From an uncultured Anaerolineae bacterium (GTDB lineage: Bacteria; Chloroflexota; Anaerolineae; CG2-30-64-16): DNA of 64,000 bases. Below, in pieces: positions 1 to 7,875 of this stretch; the stretch's first letter is position 1, and the number at the start of each line of letters is the position of its first letter. A program made the position numbers and the translations under genes. Under the pieces are notes generated by a model. The model was not told the origin of the DNA. It worked only from the letters and a program-made list of their open reading frames with translations, and did not search any database. The stretch covers positions 1 through 64,000 of the forward strand of contig CAKZKT010000154.1 in assembly GCA_937124585.1 (NCBI GenBank). Reading direction: 5' to 3'.

Positions 1-52
1 CTCAGAGCGGGTTGGGACGAGCCATACCTGCTCAAAGTCCTGTTTGGACCAG

Positions 53-120
53 GGGCAATTTAGATGCAATTGCCCTACCTGATGTCCGAACTGATGTGTG
101 AACTCATGTCCGAACATCAG
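53..120. repeat. Inverted repeats at the left edge of the window
   Basis: GGGCAATT (53-60) pairs with AATTGCCC (68-75) around a 7-base loop. Just after it, CTGATGT (79-85) pairs with ACATCAG (114-120), with two copies of ATGTCCGAAC between. No gene was seen in 1-171. These stems lie downstream of the leftward sugar operon's last gene and could act as its terminator, but there is no T-run, so the role is open. Confidence 0.4.
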
Positions 121-171
121 TCCCTCATGAGGGGAAAGCGGTGATCCCGCTGGCTATCTCCTTCATCTAAG

Positions 172-1206
172 TCAACTTCCCATCAAATGACTCAGAATCA
201 GCCAGTCCAGTTCCTCGTAGTCCCGTGCGGCGATCAATTGTGCGACCGCAGCACGATCCAGGGAACGGCTCAATGCCACCAGGCGCAGGAACATGTGAAG
301 GGAGTTCCTGAGATGTTTCGTCGCTAGCTCGGCCGGCTGGGTGCGGATGGCCTTCACGTCCAGCCCCACGACGCCCACTTCCCAGTAGCGATTCTCGTCC
401 AGCACACGCACCTGATTGAACGCGCGGCGCAAGTCCACCGACCCGAACGAGCGATCCTGGTCGAACTTGAGGCCGTTTTGGTCGTTCAAGTGCACGCTCC
501 ACAGCTTGCCGAACGCCATGGCGAAGCCGATCTCGTCGGCCGGATCCAGCCCTGCCAGGATGGAATGCGCCGATTCCATCAGCACGCCGACGCGGCGGGG
601 GTCAGCACTCTGGAAGCCCAGCGCCAGCGCGTGGCCCATGGTGGGGATGTAAGCCAGGTCCATGGGTTCGTTGGGCTTCGGTTCGATCGCGATGCGAATC
701 GTCGGATCGTAGGCCAGCAGTGTGTTGATCGCCTCCAGCAGCTGGTGGGTGGCAGCCCCGACGTTTTTCGCCTCGCGCATGTAGGTGCCCTCGCGTGCCA
801 GCCAGAGCACGATCAGGTCGCATTCCAATTCCTGGGCGATGTCCACCGCGCGTTTGGAGCGCTCGATGGCGTAGGCGCGGGCCTTAGGGTCGTTGGCGGT
901 GAAAGCGCCATCTATCGTCATGGGGTGTTCCCACAACCGCGGGGCCACGAACTCGGCAAACAGGCCGTGGTCCTCCAGCTGTCTCCGCACCAGCCGCGCT
1001 CGTTCCCGGATCTGCTCGGGGGTCAGGTCGTCCAGGTCCGGCACGGCGTCATCGTCGTGGAACTGCACCGCGTCGAAGCCCAACTCCTTGTACAGAAGCA
1101 ACTTCTGCGCAAAGCTCATGCCCGGCCGAACCTCTGGCCCGAACGGATCGGCACCTTTATGGATGTTCCAGGGGCCAAAGGAGAAACGGTAGCCGTATTT
1201 GTCCAT
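172..1206 (-). CDS. Xylose-isomerase-like TIM-barrel sugar isomerase
   Basis: This 344-residue TIM barrel follows the class I xylose isomerase pattern of Actinoplanes and Streptomyces. Visible landmarks are FHDDD with the catalytic His at residue 50, FTANDP near 102, EPKPNEP (Glu175, Lys177), Glu211 with His214, the KFDQD loop (Asp249, Asp251) and Asp283. One metal ligand differs: where true xylose isomerases have HIDLNGQNG, this protein reads SVHLNDQNG, placing His239 at the usual Asp. The substrate may therefore not be xylose. The start at 1206 is chosen because GGAGGGA precedes it; an in-frame start at 1263 lacks a good ribosome site. It is the last gene of the long leftward sugar cluster, 13 bases after a small membrane protein gene. 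The fold call is firm; the substrate is not. Confidence 0.88.
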   Translation of the reverse strand: MDKYGYRFSFGPWNIHKGADPFGPEVRPGMSFAQKLLLYKELGFDAVQFHDDDAVPDLDDLTPEQIRERARLVRRQLEDHGLFAEFVAPRLWEHPMTIDGAFTANDPKARAYAIERSKRAVDIAQELECDLIVLWLAREGTYMREAKNVGAATHQLLEAINTLLAYDPTIRIAIEPKPNEPMDLAYIPTMGHALALGFQSADPRRVGVLMESAHSILAGLDPADEIGFAMAFGKLWSVHLNDQNGLKFDQDRSFGSVDLRRAFNQVRVLDENRYWEVGVVGLDVKAIRTQPAELATKHLRNSLHMFLRLVALSRSLDRAAVAQLIAARDYEELDWLILSHLMGS

Positions 1207-1219
1207 GGCTTCCCTCCGC

Positions 1220-1675
1220 TTAGTGATGTCCCTCTGAGCGCGGTGTGATATGGCTCCAGACATTGAAGGCCAGGAGCGCGATGAGCACCAGGGCGAACCC
1301 CAGGTTGAAAACCGTAGGGGTGAGAGGCTGAAACATCAAGACGACCCCCACCACAATGGTCGCGATGATGACTAACACCCCTATCAGGAAGATTCGTTGT
1401 GAGAGCCGACCGCTGACGGTCTGCGCCGCCAGGGCGATGATAAAGCCGAACTGGAGGATCGTTGCCACAAATAGCGGCACGGCCACAGCCGCAATGATCG
1501 GCTTTCCCAGCACGATGATCAGGATCAGGGCAACGAACATGACTACCGCTAACGATCCACCAGCGAGGGCCAGTTTGAAAGTTCTCGAAGATCTCCGGCG
1601 GACGACGGCGGCAACCACAAACCAAGAAACCGACAGTAAGGCCATAATGAGCGGGATGGTGATTTGAGATGTCAC
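1220..1675 (-). CDS. Small four-helix membrane protein of unknown function
   Basis: This 151-residue protein is almost entirely hydrophobic. Four membrane helices can be read at about residues 7-25, 36-58, 62-85 and 95-140 (the last possibly two helices), with an RRRSSR basic loop after the first. The C-terminus is hydrophilic and His-rich (SEGHH). No catalytic or transport motif is recognised. It sits between the oxidoreductase and xylose-isomerase-like genes of the leftward sugar cluster and is probably co-transcribed with the latter (13-base gap). A helper in sugar uptake or a membrane anchor would be guesses. Confidence 0.75.
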   Translation of the reverse strand: MTSQITIPLIMALLSVSWFVVAAVVRRRSSRTFKLALAGGSLAVVMFVALILIIVLGKPIIAAVAVPLFVATILQFGFIIALAAQTVSGRLSQRIFLIGVLVIIATIVVGVVLMFQPLTPTVFNLGFALVLIALLAFNVWSHITPRSEGHH

Positions 1676-1710
1676 GATGTTTCTTTGCTCCTTGATTCGA
1701 TCGCAGTTTG

Positions 1711-1822
1711 CATCCTGGGGATGCGAACGCCACTTCCATCGCGGTGGTACACCCGGCCGAAGAAACAGACATCCTCAGATGCGGTTTGCGGCACACGCGT
1801 TCGCATCTGTCCGCATCTGAGG
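1711..1822. repeat. Two inverted repeats between the membrane protein and oxidoreductase genes
   Basis: GCATCC (1711-1716) pairs with GGATGC (1720-1725) and is followed by GAAC. A related palindrome, GTTCGCATCC-AG-GGATGC, lies at 6163-6180. Further on, CCTCAGATGCGG (1773-1784) pairs perfectly with CCGCATCTGAGG (1811-1822) over 12 bases with a 26-base loop. The larger stem lies just downstream of the leftward oxidoreductase gene (stop at 1860) and may end or process the transcript there. Confidence 0.55.
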
Positions 1823-1859
1823 AGACGAACGTTGCTGCGGTCGTCATGCCGTCGCGGCG

Positions 1860-3050
1860 CTAATACTTCAGATCAATCTGCCGGCGCGTGGCCGCCGACT
1901 CGACGATTGCGTCACAGACCACCGCGTTGCGATAACCGTCCTCGAAAGTTGCGCCGAAGGGAGCCACATCCCTGTCATTCACAATGCAGTCCAGTAGATG
2001 ATGGATCTCATGAACGAAGGTGTGCTCCCAGCCAATGATGTGGCCATGCGGCCACCAATTGTTGATCCACGGATGGTAGCCCTCGGTCACGATCACCTCA
2101 TGGAAACCCTGCGTCTCCTTCGGCCGATCCTCAACCCAGAAAACCTCTAGCTCGTTCATCCGTTCCAGGTTAAAGCGGATGCTGCCTTTCTCGCCGTTGA
2201 CCTCCAGGCAGTTGTGGTTTTTGTGGCCGGCTGCGAAGCGTGAGCATTCCAGGGTGCCGATAGCACCGTTCTCGAATTCCACTGCCGCCGCAAAGGCATC
2301 ATCCACTTCGACTTTGGCCAACGTGCCATCGGCTGTCGGCCGCTCCGGGATGAAGGTCTTGGTCAGGGCGCTCACACTCTTCATCTCGCCGACCAGGAAG
2401 CGGGCTAGGTCAATGATGTGCGAGCCCAGGTCGCCGAGCGCGCCGCTACCCGCAGCCTGTTTGTCCAGACGCCAGATCATGGGTGTGCCGTAATGAGGCA
2501 TGATCCATTCTTGCAGGTAGACCGCCCGGAAATGGTAAATGCGCCCCAGCTGGCCGCCTTTGATCAGGTTATAGGCCTGGCGAATGGCCGGCACGAAACG
2601 ATAGTTGTGCGCCACCATATGCTTGACGCCAGCTTTGGTGACCGCGTCGAGCATAGCCTTGGCTTCCTCGGCGGTGCGAGCCATCGGTTTCTCGCACAAT
2701 ATGTGCTTGCTGGCGGCGGCAGCCGCAATGCATGGCTCCGCGTGCGCATCGTTGGGGCCGCCGTTGTCGAACAGCTGCACGGCCGGATCGGCCAGCATCT
2801 CACGCCAGTTACTGAAGACCTTGCGGTAGCCGTAGCGTTTCGCCGCCTCGCGGGTGGCCTCCACGTTGCGGCCGCAGATCGCTTCCAGTACGGGAATGGC
2901 CGGCGGCGGATACATCATATAGGGGAGCTTTTTGTACGCGTTGGTGTGCGCCTTGCCCATGAAGGCGTAGCCCAACATGCCCACTCCGATTTCAGGTGCC
3001 GCACCCACAGCTTTGGGGCCGGCCATTGTGGTGAAAGATTGTTCGCTCAT
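1860..3050 (-). CDS. Gfo/Idh/MocA-family NAD(P)-dependent sugar or inositol dehydrogenase
   Basis: This 396-residue oxidoreductase has an N-terminal Rossmann fold with the glycine-rich GVGMLGYAFMG at residues 22-32, the family CEKPMA motif (catalytic Lys121) and the GALGDLGSH segment (Asp207, His211) of the active site. The C-terminal half forms the usual beta-sheet substrate domain. Members oxidise or reduce a hydroxyl of sugars, inositols or sugar derivatives with NAD(P); the exact substrate cannot be read. It starts 3 bases before the stop of the preceding TIM-barrel isomerase gene, so the two are probably translated together. Such oxidoreductase-isomerase pairs are typical of inositol and keto-sugar pathways. 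Confidence 0.93.
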   Translation of the reverse strand: MSEQSFTTMAGPKAVGAAPEIGVGMLGYAFMGKAHTNAYKKLPYMMYPPPAIPVLEAICGRNVEATREAAKRYGYRKVFSNWREMLADPAVQLFDNGGPNDAHAEPCIAAAAASKHILCEKPMARTAEEAKAMLDAVTKAGVKHMVAHNYRFVPAIRQAYNLIKGGQLGRIYHFRAVYLQEWIMPHYGTPMIWRLDKQAAGSGALGDLGSHIIDLARFLVGEMKSVSALTKTFIPERPTADGTLAKVEVDDAFAAAVEFENGAIGTLECSRFAAGHKNHNCLEVNGEKGSIRFNLERMNELEVFWVEDRPKETQGFHEVIVTEGYHPWINNWWPHGHIIGWEHTFVHEIHHLLDCIVNDRDVAPFGATFEDGYRNAVVCDAIVESAATRRQIDLKY

Positions 3051-3053
3051 GGG

Positions 3054-4055
3054 TCACTTCCTCTCGAACGCTGCGTCGAAGGCGACGGCCGACGGCGCGA
3101 AGTCCAACCGGCGCAGGAACGCAGCCGCCTCGGCCGCGCCGTGCTCGCGATCCATCTTGCCGTCCTCCCATTCCACCGACAGCGGCCCCCAATAACCGAT
3201 GTCGTTCAGGGCGCGAATGATCTCCTCGAAGTTGATGGCGCCGCGGCCCAGCGAGCGAAAGTCCCAGAAGCGCCGCGCGTCGCCGAAGGGCAGATGCCCG
3301 CCGAATACACCCGCTTCGGTTGGCTTCCACGACCACCAGACATCCTTCATGTGGACATGGAAGATGCGGTCGGCGAATTTGCGCAAGAACGCCACATAGT
3401 CCACGCCTTGATAGCCGAAGTGGCTGGGGTCGTAGTTGAACCCGAAGGCGGGATGATAGTTGAGCGCCTTCAAGACCGCCTCGGCGCTGGCAATGTCGAA
3501 CGCAATCTCGGTGGGATGCACCTCCAGCGCAAAGCGGACACCCTCCGCCTGGAAGACGTCCAGGATAGGGGTCCACATCTCGGCGACGAACTTGAGCCCG
3601 TTCTCCAGGAAGTCGGGCGGGTTCGGCGGGAACGAGTAGACCATGTGCCAGATAGGCGAACCGGTGAAACCGGGGACGACCTTCACCCCCAGCTTGGCCG
3701 CGGCGCGCGCGGTGTTCTTCATCTCTTCGGCCGCGCGAGCACGCACGCCGTCCTCTTTGCCGTCCCCCCAAATGCGCGGAGGTAGGATGCTTTTGTGGCG
3801 CTCGTCAATGCGGTCGCACACCGCCTGGCCCACCAGGTGGTTGCTGATCGCAAAGCATTTCAGGCCATGCTTGTTCAGGATGTCCCAGCGGCTCTCCACG
3901 TAGCCGTCCTGCTCCAGTGCCTTGTCCACCTCGAAGTGATCGCCCCAGCAGGCGATCTCGACGCCGTCGTAGCCAAACGCTTTGGCCTTCTCGCAGATCG
4001 TGTCGAATGTCAGGTCGGCCCACTGGCCGGTAAACAGTGTGATTGGTCGTGGCAT
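3054..4055 (-). CDS. TIM-barrel sugar phosphate isomerase/epimerase
   Basis: This 333-residue protein of the AP-endonuclease-2/xylose isomerase-like superfamily has the four metal-site elements in order: ALEVHP (Glu178), NYDPSH (Asp209), HVHMKD (His235) and SVEWED (Glu295). The start at 4055 is set by GAGGAGA seven bases upstream; an upstream in-frame reading to 4175 overlaps a separate small relic and has no ribosome site. The motif set closely matches the isomerase at 23456-24418 (ALEMHP, NFDPSH, HMHGKD, SIEHED), so the two are paralogues. It is immediately followed by the Gfo/Idh/MocA gene, suggesting sequential steps on a keto-sugar or inositol derivative. Confidence 0.9.
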   Translation of the reverse strand: MPRPITLFTGQWADLTFDTICEKAKAFGYDGVEIACWGDHFEVDKALEQDGYVESRWDILNKHGLKCFAISNHLVGQAVCDRIDERHKSILPPRIWGDGKEDGVRARAAEEMKNTARAAAKLGVKVVPGFTGSPIWHMVYSFPPNPPDFLENGLKFVAEMWTPILDVFQAEGVRFALEVHPTEIAFDIASAEAVLKALNYHPAFGFNYDPSHFGYQGVDYVAFLRKFADRIFHVHMKDVWWSWKPTEAGVFGGHLPFGDARRFWDFRSLGRGAINFEEIIRALNDIGYWGPLSVEWEDGKMDREHGAAEAAAFLRRLDFAPSAVAFDAAFERK

Positions 4056-4080
4056 ATATCTCTCCTCATGATATGATAGA

Positions 4081-4206
4081 TTAGCTTCCATCTGTGCTGT
4101 CGGCGACATCGGCGTACTTGAAACCCCAGTCCCGAATCCGGTCGAGTTGGTGTTCCAGCGCCGAGAACGGATCAATCAGGGCGAAACAACCTACTTTGAT
4201 CCCCAT
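4081..4206 (-). pseudogene. Truncated N-terminus of a TIM-barrel sugar isomerase
   Basis: A 41-codon frame starts at 4206 behind a strong AAGGAGGGA ribosome site and ends at a TAA at 4081. It reads as the first strand and helix of a sugar isomerase ([12 protein letters not shown], then [19 protein letters not shown]) and then stops. The following isomerase gene is in another frame and has its own start and ribosome site, so this is not its true N-terminus. It looks like the stub left by deletion of an isomerase gene, although the intact ribosome site means the peptide could still be made. Confidence 0.6.
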
Positions 4207-4217
4207 GAAATCCCTCC

Positions 4218-5462
4218 TTACCGATACACGCCGTACTCACGCGTGAAATCGAACATCGCCTTCAGGTTTTCCGGCCTGGCCTCGTCCAGCATCACTGCAG
4301 CGTCCATGATCAGGCCTGGCGTACCTTTGGTGTAGTCAATGATCCGTTTGCAGTACCCCTTGACGTCGTCCGGCGTGCCGCCCAGCAACACGATGTTGGG
4401 GACGTTGCCCATCAGACAGATCTTGCCGCCCATCGCGTCCCAGGCACGTTCGAAGTTGGTGTTGGACAGGTGGTAGACAATCTTGCCGGCCGGCATGTCT
4501 GCGATGTGCTCGATGCGGCTCTCCCAATCAGCCTCCCAGTAAACGACCGGAATGATCCCTTTTTCGATCAGCGCCAGCAGGCCCCGGCGCAGGTAGGGCC
4601 AGTAGAACTCCTTGAACTGCGCATCGGACATGAACTCGCGCGTGGACTTGTGGACCCACACCCAGCAGAAGGGCAGCGCTGCGCCCGCCGCACCTGAGCC
4701 ATATTCGACGAAGATCTTCGTTGCGACCTCCAAGGCAGCGTGCAGCTTAGCGGGCCGGCGGCGCATATCGGCCAGGATGGCGCGCGTGCCCCGCAGTGTG
4801 TCGCCGATGATGTCGAAGGGAGGCCAGTCCCATCCGGCGAAAGCCATCGGGAAGCCCTTTGCCCTGGCCTCGCCCCAATACTGGAACTGCGAAGCCCACC
4901 ATTTCGCCGCCTCTTCGGCCCCGGCCTGGACCGCCCGCAGCGACTCCTGATATTCGGGGGTCAGCCAGAAGAAGTTGAGATTCATCCAGCCCGACCACAT
5001 GAAGCGCCGCCAGGGGATAGTCTGTGCAAAGCCCTCCATTGACTTGAACTGCCGCGGGGCCCATTTGCCCAACATAAAGCCGGATGGGTCGTAGACGAAC
5101 TCATCGTACTCGTCGGCCGTCATGTACTCGCCCTCGACGTACTGGTACATGACGTCGTCGTCCAGGCCATGGCCGGGCCATTTGAAGGCCTTCCAGCCAT
5201 AGAGTTCCATCGCCTTGGCCGGATACGCGAAGATGGGGCCGAAATCCACATCGGGCTGGAAGTAATCCAGGAACTTGTGGCAGGCCGCGCGCGCCAGCGC
5301 ATAATCGTTCATGGCGTCTTTGAACGTGACGCCGGCAAACTGATAGGGATACTTCTGGAACGGTCCAAACACCGGGATCCGGTCGGGCTGCTGGCACTGT
5401 GCTGCGGCCAGGACGCGCGCCAGGCGCTCGTTGTAGAGTTCTTCAACTGATTTCTCAGACAT
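4218..5462 (-). CDS. UroD-superfamily corrinoid methyltransferase (MT I-like)
   Basis: This 414-residue protein has the uroporphyrinogen decarboxylase-type barrel used by corrinoid methyltransferases such as MtaA, CmuA and MtvB. It opens with the PDRIP segment common to the family and ends EYGVYR. Where MtaA-type enzymes have an HxC zinc motif, this one reads VVYWEADWESR, like the Region 2 enzyme (31108-32376, VVFYEGVWNQR). A true heme-pathway decarboxylase is unlikely because a corrinoid protein gene starts 33 bases upstream in the same operon. The probable role is moving a methyl group from an unknown donor to that corrinoid protein. The start at 5462 has GGAGG at proper distance; an ATG at 5474 does not. 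Confidence 0.88.
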   Translation of the reverse strand: MSEKSVEELYNERLARVLAAAQCQQPDRIPVFGPFQKYPYQFAGVTFKDAMNDYALARAACHKFLDYFQPDVDFGPIFAYPAKAMELYGWKAFKWPGHGLDDDVMYQYVEGEYMTADEYDEFVYDPSGFMLGKWAPRQFKSMEGFAQTIPWRRFMWSGWMNLNFFWLTPEYQESLRAVQAGAEEAAKWWASQFQYWGEARAKGFPMAFAGWDWPPFDIIGDTLRGTRAILADMRRRPAKLHAALEVATKIFVEYGSGAAGAALPFCWVWVHKSTREFMSDAQFKEFYWPYLRRGLLALIEKGIIPVVYWEADWESRIEHIADMPAGKIVYHLSNTNFERAWDAMGGKICLMGNVPNIVLLGGTPDDVKGYCKRIIDYTKGTPGLIMDAAVMLDEARPENLKAMFDFTREYGVYR

Positions 5463-5494
5463 GGTAGCCTCCATCTGTGTGCGCGCAGGGTCGG

Positions 5495-6124
5495 TCAGGC
5501 GACCCAGCTTTTGGCCAGCCTGACCGCAGCCGCAGCATCGGCGCCATAGGCATCGGCGCCTGTGTAGCGCGCGGCCCCTTCATCCATGATCGCGCCACCG
5601 ATCATGATCTTGACCTGGTCGCGCAGCCCGGCGTCCTGAATAGCCTGGACGGTGCGCTTCATCTGATCGAAAGCCAGGGTCAGGAACCCGCTCATGCCCA
5701 CGATCTGCGGCCTGACCTCCCGGATCTTTTCCACGAACTTCGCTGCCGGCACGTCTACACCCAGGTCGTGGACCTCGAAACCGTTGACGTCCAGCATGAA
5801 GGAAACCACGTCCTTGCCGATGTCATGGATATCGCCGGCGACCGTGCCGATGACAACCTTGCCCAGCCTGGCCGCGGGCGCCGCCTGGCCGTGCAGCTTC
5901 GGCTTTACCATATCGCCGATGGCCTTCATCATCTCGCCCGCGATGATCAGCTCGGGCAGGTAGTACTCCTTCTGGTCAAACCGGTTGCCGACGATGGTCA
6001 TCGCCTGGCTGGCTGCCTCGAGGATGGCCTGCGGATCCTCGCCTGCATCCAGCATGGCCTGGGCCAGTTGTATGGCCTCCGCTTCGTTTATGTCTGCAAT
6101 GGCCGCAATAAGCTTTTCCCTCAT
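5495..6124 (-). CDS. Corrinoid (B12-binding) methyl-carrier protein
   Basis: This 209-residue protein matches the MtbC/MttC/MtvC family. An N-terminal helical cap (about residues 1-85) is followed by a Rossmann-like cobalamin domain with GDIHDIGKD, in which Asp98 and His100 form the DxHxxG signature; His100 is the lower axial cobalt ligand. Length is normal. It is very like the corrinoid protein at 30471-31106 in both cap and B12 domain. The start at 6124 is preceded by AGGAGTG. It lies between the UroD-type methyltransferase and a MetH-activation-like protein, and would carry the methyl group between them and an acceptor. Confidence 0.94.
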   Translation of the reverse strand: MREKLIAAIADINEAEAIQLAQAMLDAGEDPQAILEAASQAMTIVGNRFDQKEYYLPELIIAGEMMKAIGDMVKPKLHGQAAPAARLGKVVIGTVAGDIHDIGKDVVSFMLDVNGFEVHDLGVDVPAAKFVEKIREVRPQIVGMSGFLTLAFDQMKRTVQAIQDAGLRDQVKIMIGGAIMDEGAARYTGADAYGADAAAAVRLAKSWVA

Positions 6125-6220
6125 TGGATTCACTCCTGAGATCTGGTTGCGTTCCCACAAACGTTCGCATCCAGGGATGCTCATCCCACCACGAGGCAAA
6201 CCACGGCGTCCACCGCGGCG

Positions 6221-6913
6221 TCATGCAAGGCGCAGTCGGCGCTGCGCGCACCGTTCGCGAATGGTGCAAAAGTCGCAGTTGCTGGCGCCTTCCACACCCA
6301 GCGGCCCCGGACCGATGCCTATGATCAACGAGAGCGACTTGATGGGCGACATCACCAACGACTCGTTCAACGTCACGCCGATCGGCCGCGCGTCCAACAG
6401 CGAGAAGATCACCGCCTGATCGCCGACCGACCATTCCGACTCGCCGGGCGAGAGCGAAGCACTGGCGCGCCGGCCACGGCCGACCGCATCCGCCTCGATC
6501 GCCCGACACAGTTGCTGGCGCACCTGGTCCACCGCCCATGAGCCAAGGTCGTCCAGGAACATGGCCCGCAGCCGGTGCCCGTTGCGCTGGTACTCTGAGA
6601 TGCGCCGGCTGACGGCCGCACCGGCCGTGCAAACACCCACGGCGAGCTCCGTGGCGCCTGCCACCACAGTTACCACAGGGCCGCCGCCGATCCTTGTCCC
6701 GTCGGCCAGGATCACGCGCTCATGCCGGAATTCGCGGATCGGGAAGACTTCCCAGACCGCCGCCGGCTCGACCAGCGCCCGGGCATCAGCCAGGGCCGCT
6801 TCCCAATCGGCCCGCACGTCGGGCCGCGCCAGCAATCTCGGCAAATTGCCGCCGACCTGAGCAAGATAGCGTTCTGTATCGAAATGAATGTCCCAGCCGC
6901 GCCGAATGCGCAT
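6221..6913 (-). CDS. MetH activation-domain-like protein with C-terminal Cys cluster
   Basis: This 230-residue protein resembles the cobalamin-dependent methionine synthase activation domain, the part of MetH that binds S-adenosylmethionine for reductive reactivation, but stands alone. The central and C-terminal parts carry the family pattern (LDDLGSWAVD near 113, SLSPGESEWS near 150, GVTLNESLVMSP near 177). The C-terminus adds CDFCTIRERC (Cys213, 216 and 222, CX2CX5C), suggesting an iron-sulfur or zinc site. It is probably the repair partner of the corrinoid protein encoded 96 bases downstream, performing reductive methylation of cob(II)alamin. No ribosome site is clear; its start follows the preceding gene's stop by 10 bases. 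Confidence 0.8.
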   Translation of the reverse strand: MRIRRGWDIHFDTERYLAQVGGNLPRLLARPDVRADWEAALADARALVEPAAVWEVFPIREFRHERVILADGTRIGGGPVVTVVAGATELAVGVCTAGAAVSRRISEYQRNGHRLRAMFLDDLGSWAVDQVRQQLCRAIEADAVGRGRRASASLSPGESEWSVGDQAVIFSLLDARPIGVTLNESLVMSPIKSLSLIIGIGPGPLGVEGASNCDFCTIRERCAQRRLRLA

Positions 6914-6923
6914 ATCGCCCTGT

Positions 6924-7778
6924 TCAATCTCGCCCCATCAGCTGGCGCAGAAATGCCAGACCGTCCGCAGCCAGGCTATCGCTTGTCGGTGCCAGAGGCC
7001 GCCAGACAGCCGCGGCGCGCGCGATCTCCTTCACCTCGGTTGAGAACGATTCGATGACCAATGCGCCGCTGAAGTTGATCTTCTTCAACGCAGCCGCGAC
7101 TTCAGCCCAGGCTACATGCCCGCTGCCGGGGGCGCCACGATCATTTTCGTTGGCATGGACGTGCCACAGCTTGTCGCTGGCCATCTCGATGGCTTTGCCC
7201 AATTGCTTCTCCTCGATGTTGGCGTGGAAGGTGTCCATCATCAGGCCAACCGCCGGGCTGCCGATCAGCTCCACCAGCTCCAGAGCCTGTTCGGTGAGGT
7301 TGATGAAACTGGTCTCGAAACGGTTCAGCGGCTCGATGGCCAGCCTCACCCCTTTCTTCTCTGCGTACTCGGCTGCGACGCGCAGGTTCTTTGCCGCCAG
7401 TGCCAGATCAGCCTTGCGTTGCTCTGGGGTCTGTTGCCACTGCCGACCCACTGCGGCATAGATTGGGCCTGCTACCAGTGTACCGCCCATGCGGGCTGTA
7501 CCGTCAATGCAATGCTTCAAGTACGCGATCCCGGCCTGCTGGATCTGCTCGTCCGGGTGCGATGGATCTCGGCCGGCGCCCATCACGGCGCAAGTGGTGC
7601 AGGCCAATCCGGTACGCACGTAAACTTCGGCTGCTGCGTCATAATCCAAGTCGCCGGGGCTCTCGATGGGAATCTCCACCAGATCGAACCCCAGTGCCTT
7701 TGCGTGATCCAGCAAGTGCAGGTCCTTACTCTGAAATGGCGACGCCCAGATGAAGGTGTTGATGCCGTACTTGATCAC
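6924..7778 (-). CDS. D-tagatose/D-psicose 3-epimerase-like sugar epimerase
   Basis: A TIM barrel of 284 residues with the motif order of the ketose 3-epimerase family: LAIEPLNRFE (Glu149), MMDTFHANIEE (Asp182), WHVHANENDRG (His208) and LVIESF (Glu243). These four residues bind the metal and include the two catalytic glutamates. The start is taken as GTG at 7778, preceded by AAGGAG; an ATG 45 bases upstream gives an N-terminus unlike the family. It lies between the zinc dehydrogenase and the MetH-activation-like gene, consistent with interconversion of keto-sugars or inosose-like compounds. Confidence 0.9.
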   Translation of the reverse strand: MIKYGINTFIWASPFQSKDLHLLDHAKALGFDLVEIPIESPGDLDYDAAAEVYVRTGLACTTCAVMGAGRDPSHPDEQIQQAGIAYLKHCIDGTARMGGTLVAGPIYAAVGRQWQQTPEQRKADLALAAKNLRVAAEYAEKKGVRLAIEPLNRFETSFINLTEQALELVELIGSPAVGLMMDTFHANIEEKQLGKAIEMASDKLWHVHANENDRGAPGSGHVAWAEVAAALKKINFSGALVIESFSTEVKEIARAAAVWRPLAPTSDSLAADGLAFLRQLMGRD

Positions 7779-7813
7779 TGGGTTGTGCTCCTTCTGCGAG
7801 GAAACAAGGAAAT

Positions 7814-7852
7814 GAGTAGGCAAGGAAACAAGGTTCGCCTCCTTGTCTACTC
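7814..7852 (-). terminator. Intergenic hairpin between the dehydrogenase and epimerase genes
   Basis: GAGTAGGCAAGG (7814-7825) pairs with CCTTGTCTACTC (7841-7852) with one mismatch. The stretch also has repeated CAAGGAAACAAGG-like and CTTGTCTAC words. It lies just after the dehydrogenase stop (7876) within the leftward cluster. With no T-run it may be a partial terminator or RNA-stability stem. Confidence 0.4.
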
Positions 7853-7875
7853 GGCCCTTGTCTACCTGTCTACTT

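Noticed and set aside
2418-3785. Long rightward open frame opposite the oxidoreductase and isomerase genes
   Set aside because: It has no recognisable protein pattern and lies across two well-supported leftward genes with good ribosome sites; long antisense frames are expected in GC-rich DNA.
4218-5462. True uroporphyrinogen decarboxylase of heme synthesis
   Set aside because: It is flanked by a corrinoid protein gene and sugar genes, with no other heme-pathway gene, and resembles methyltransferase members of the superfamily.
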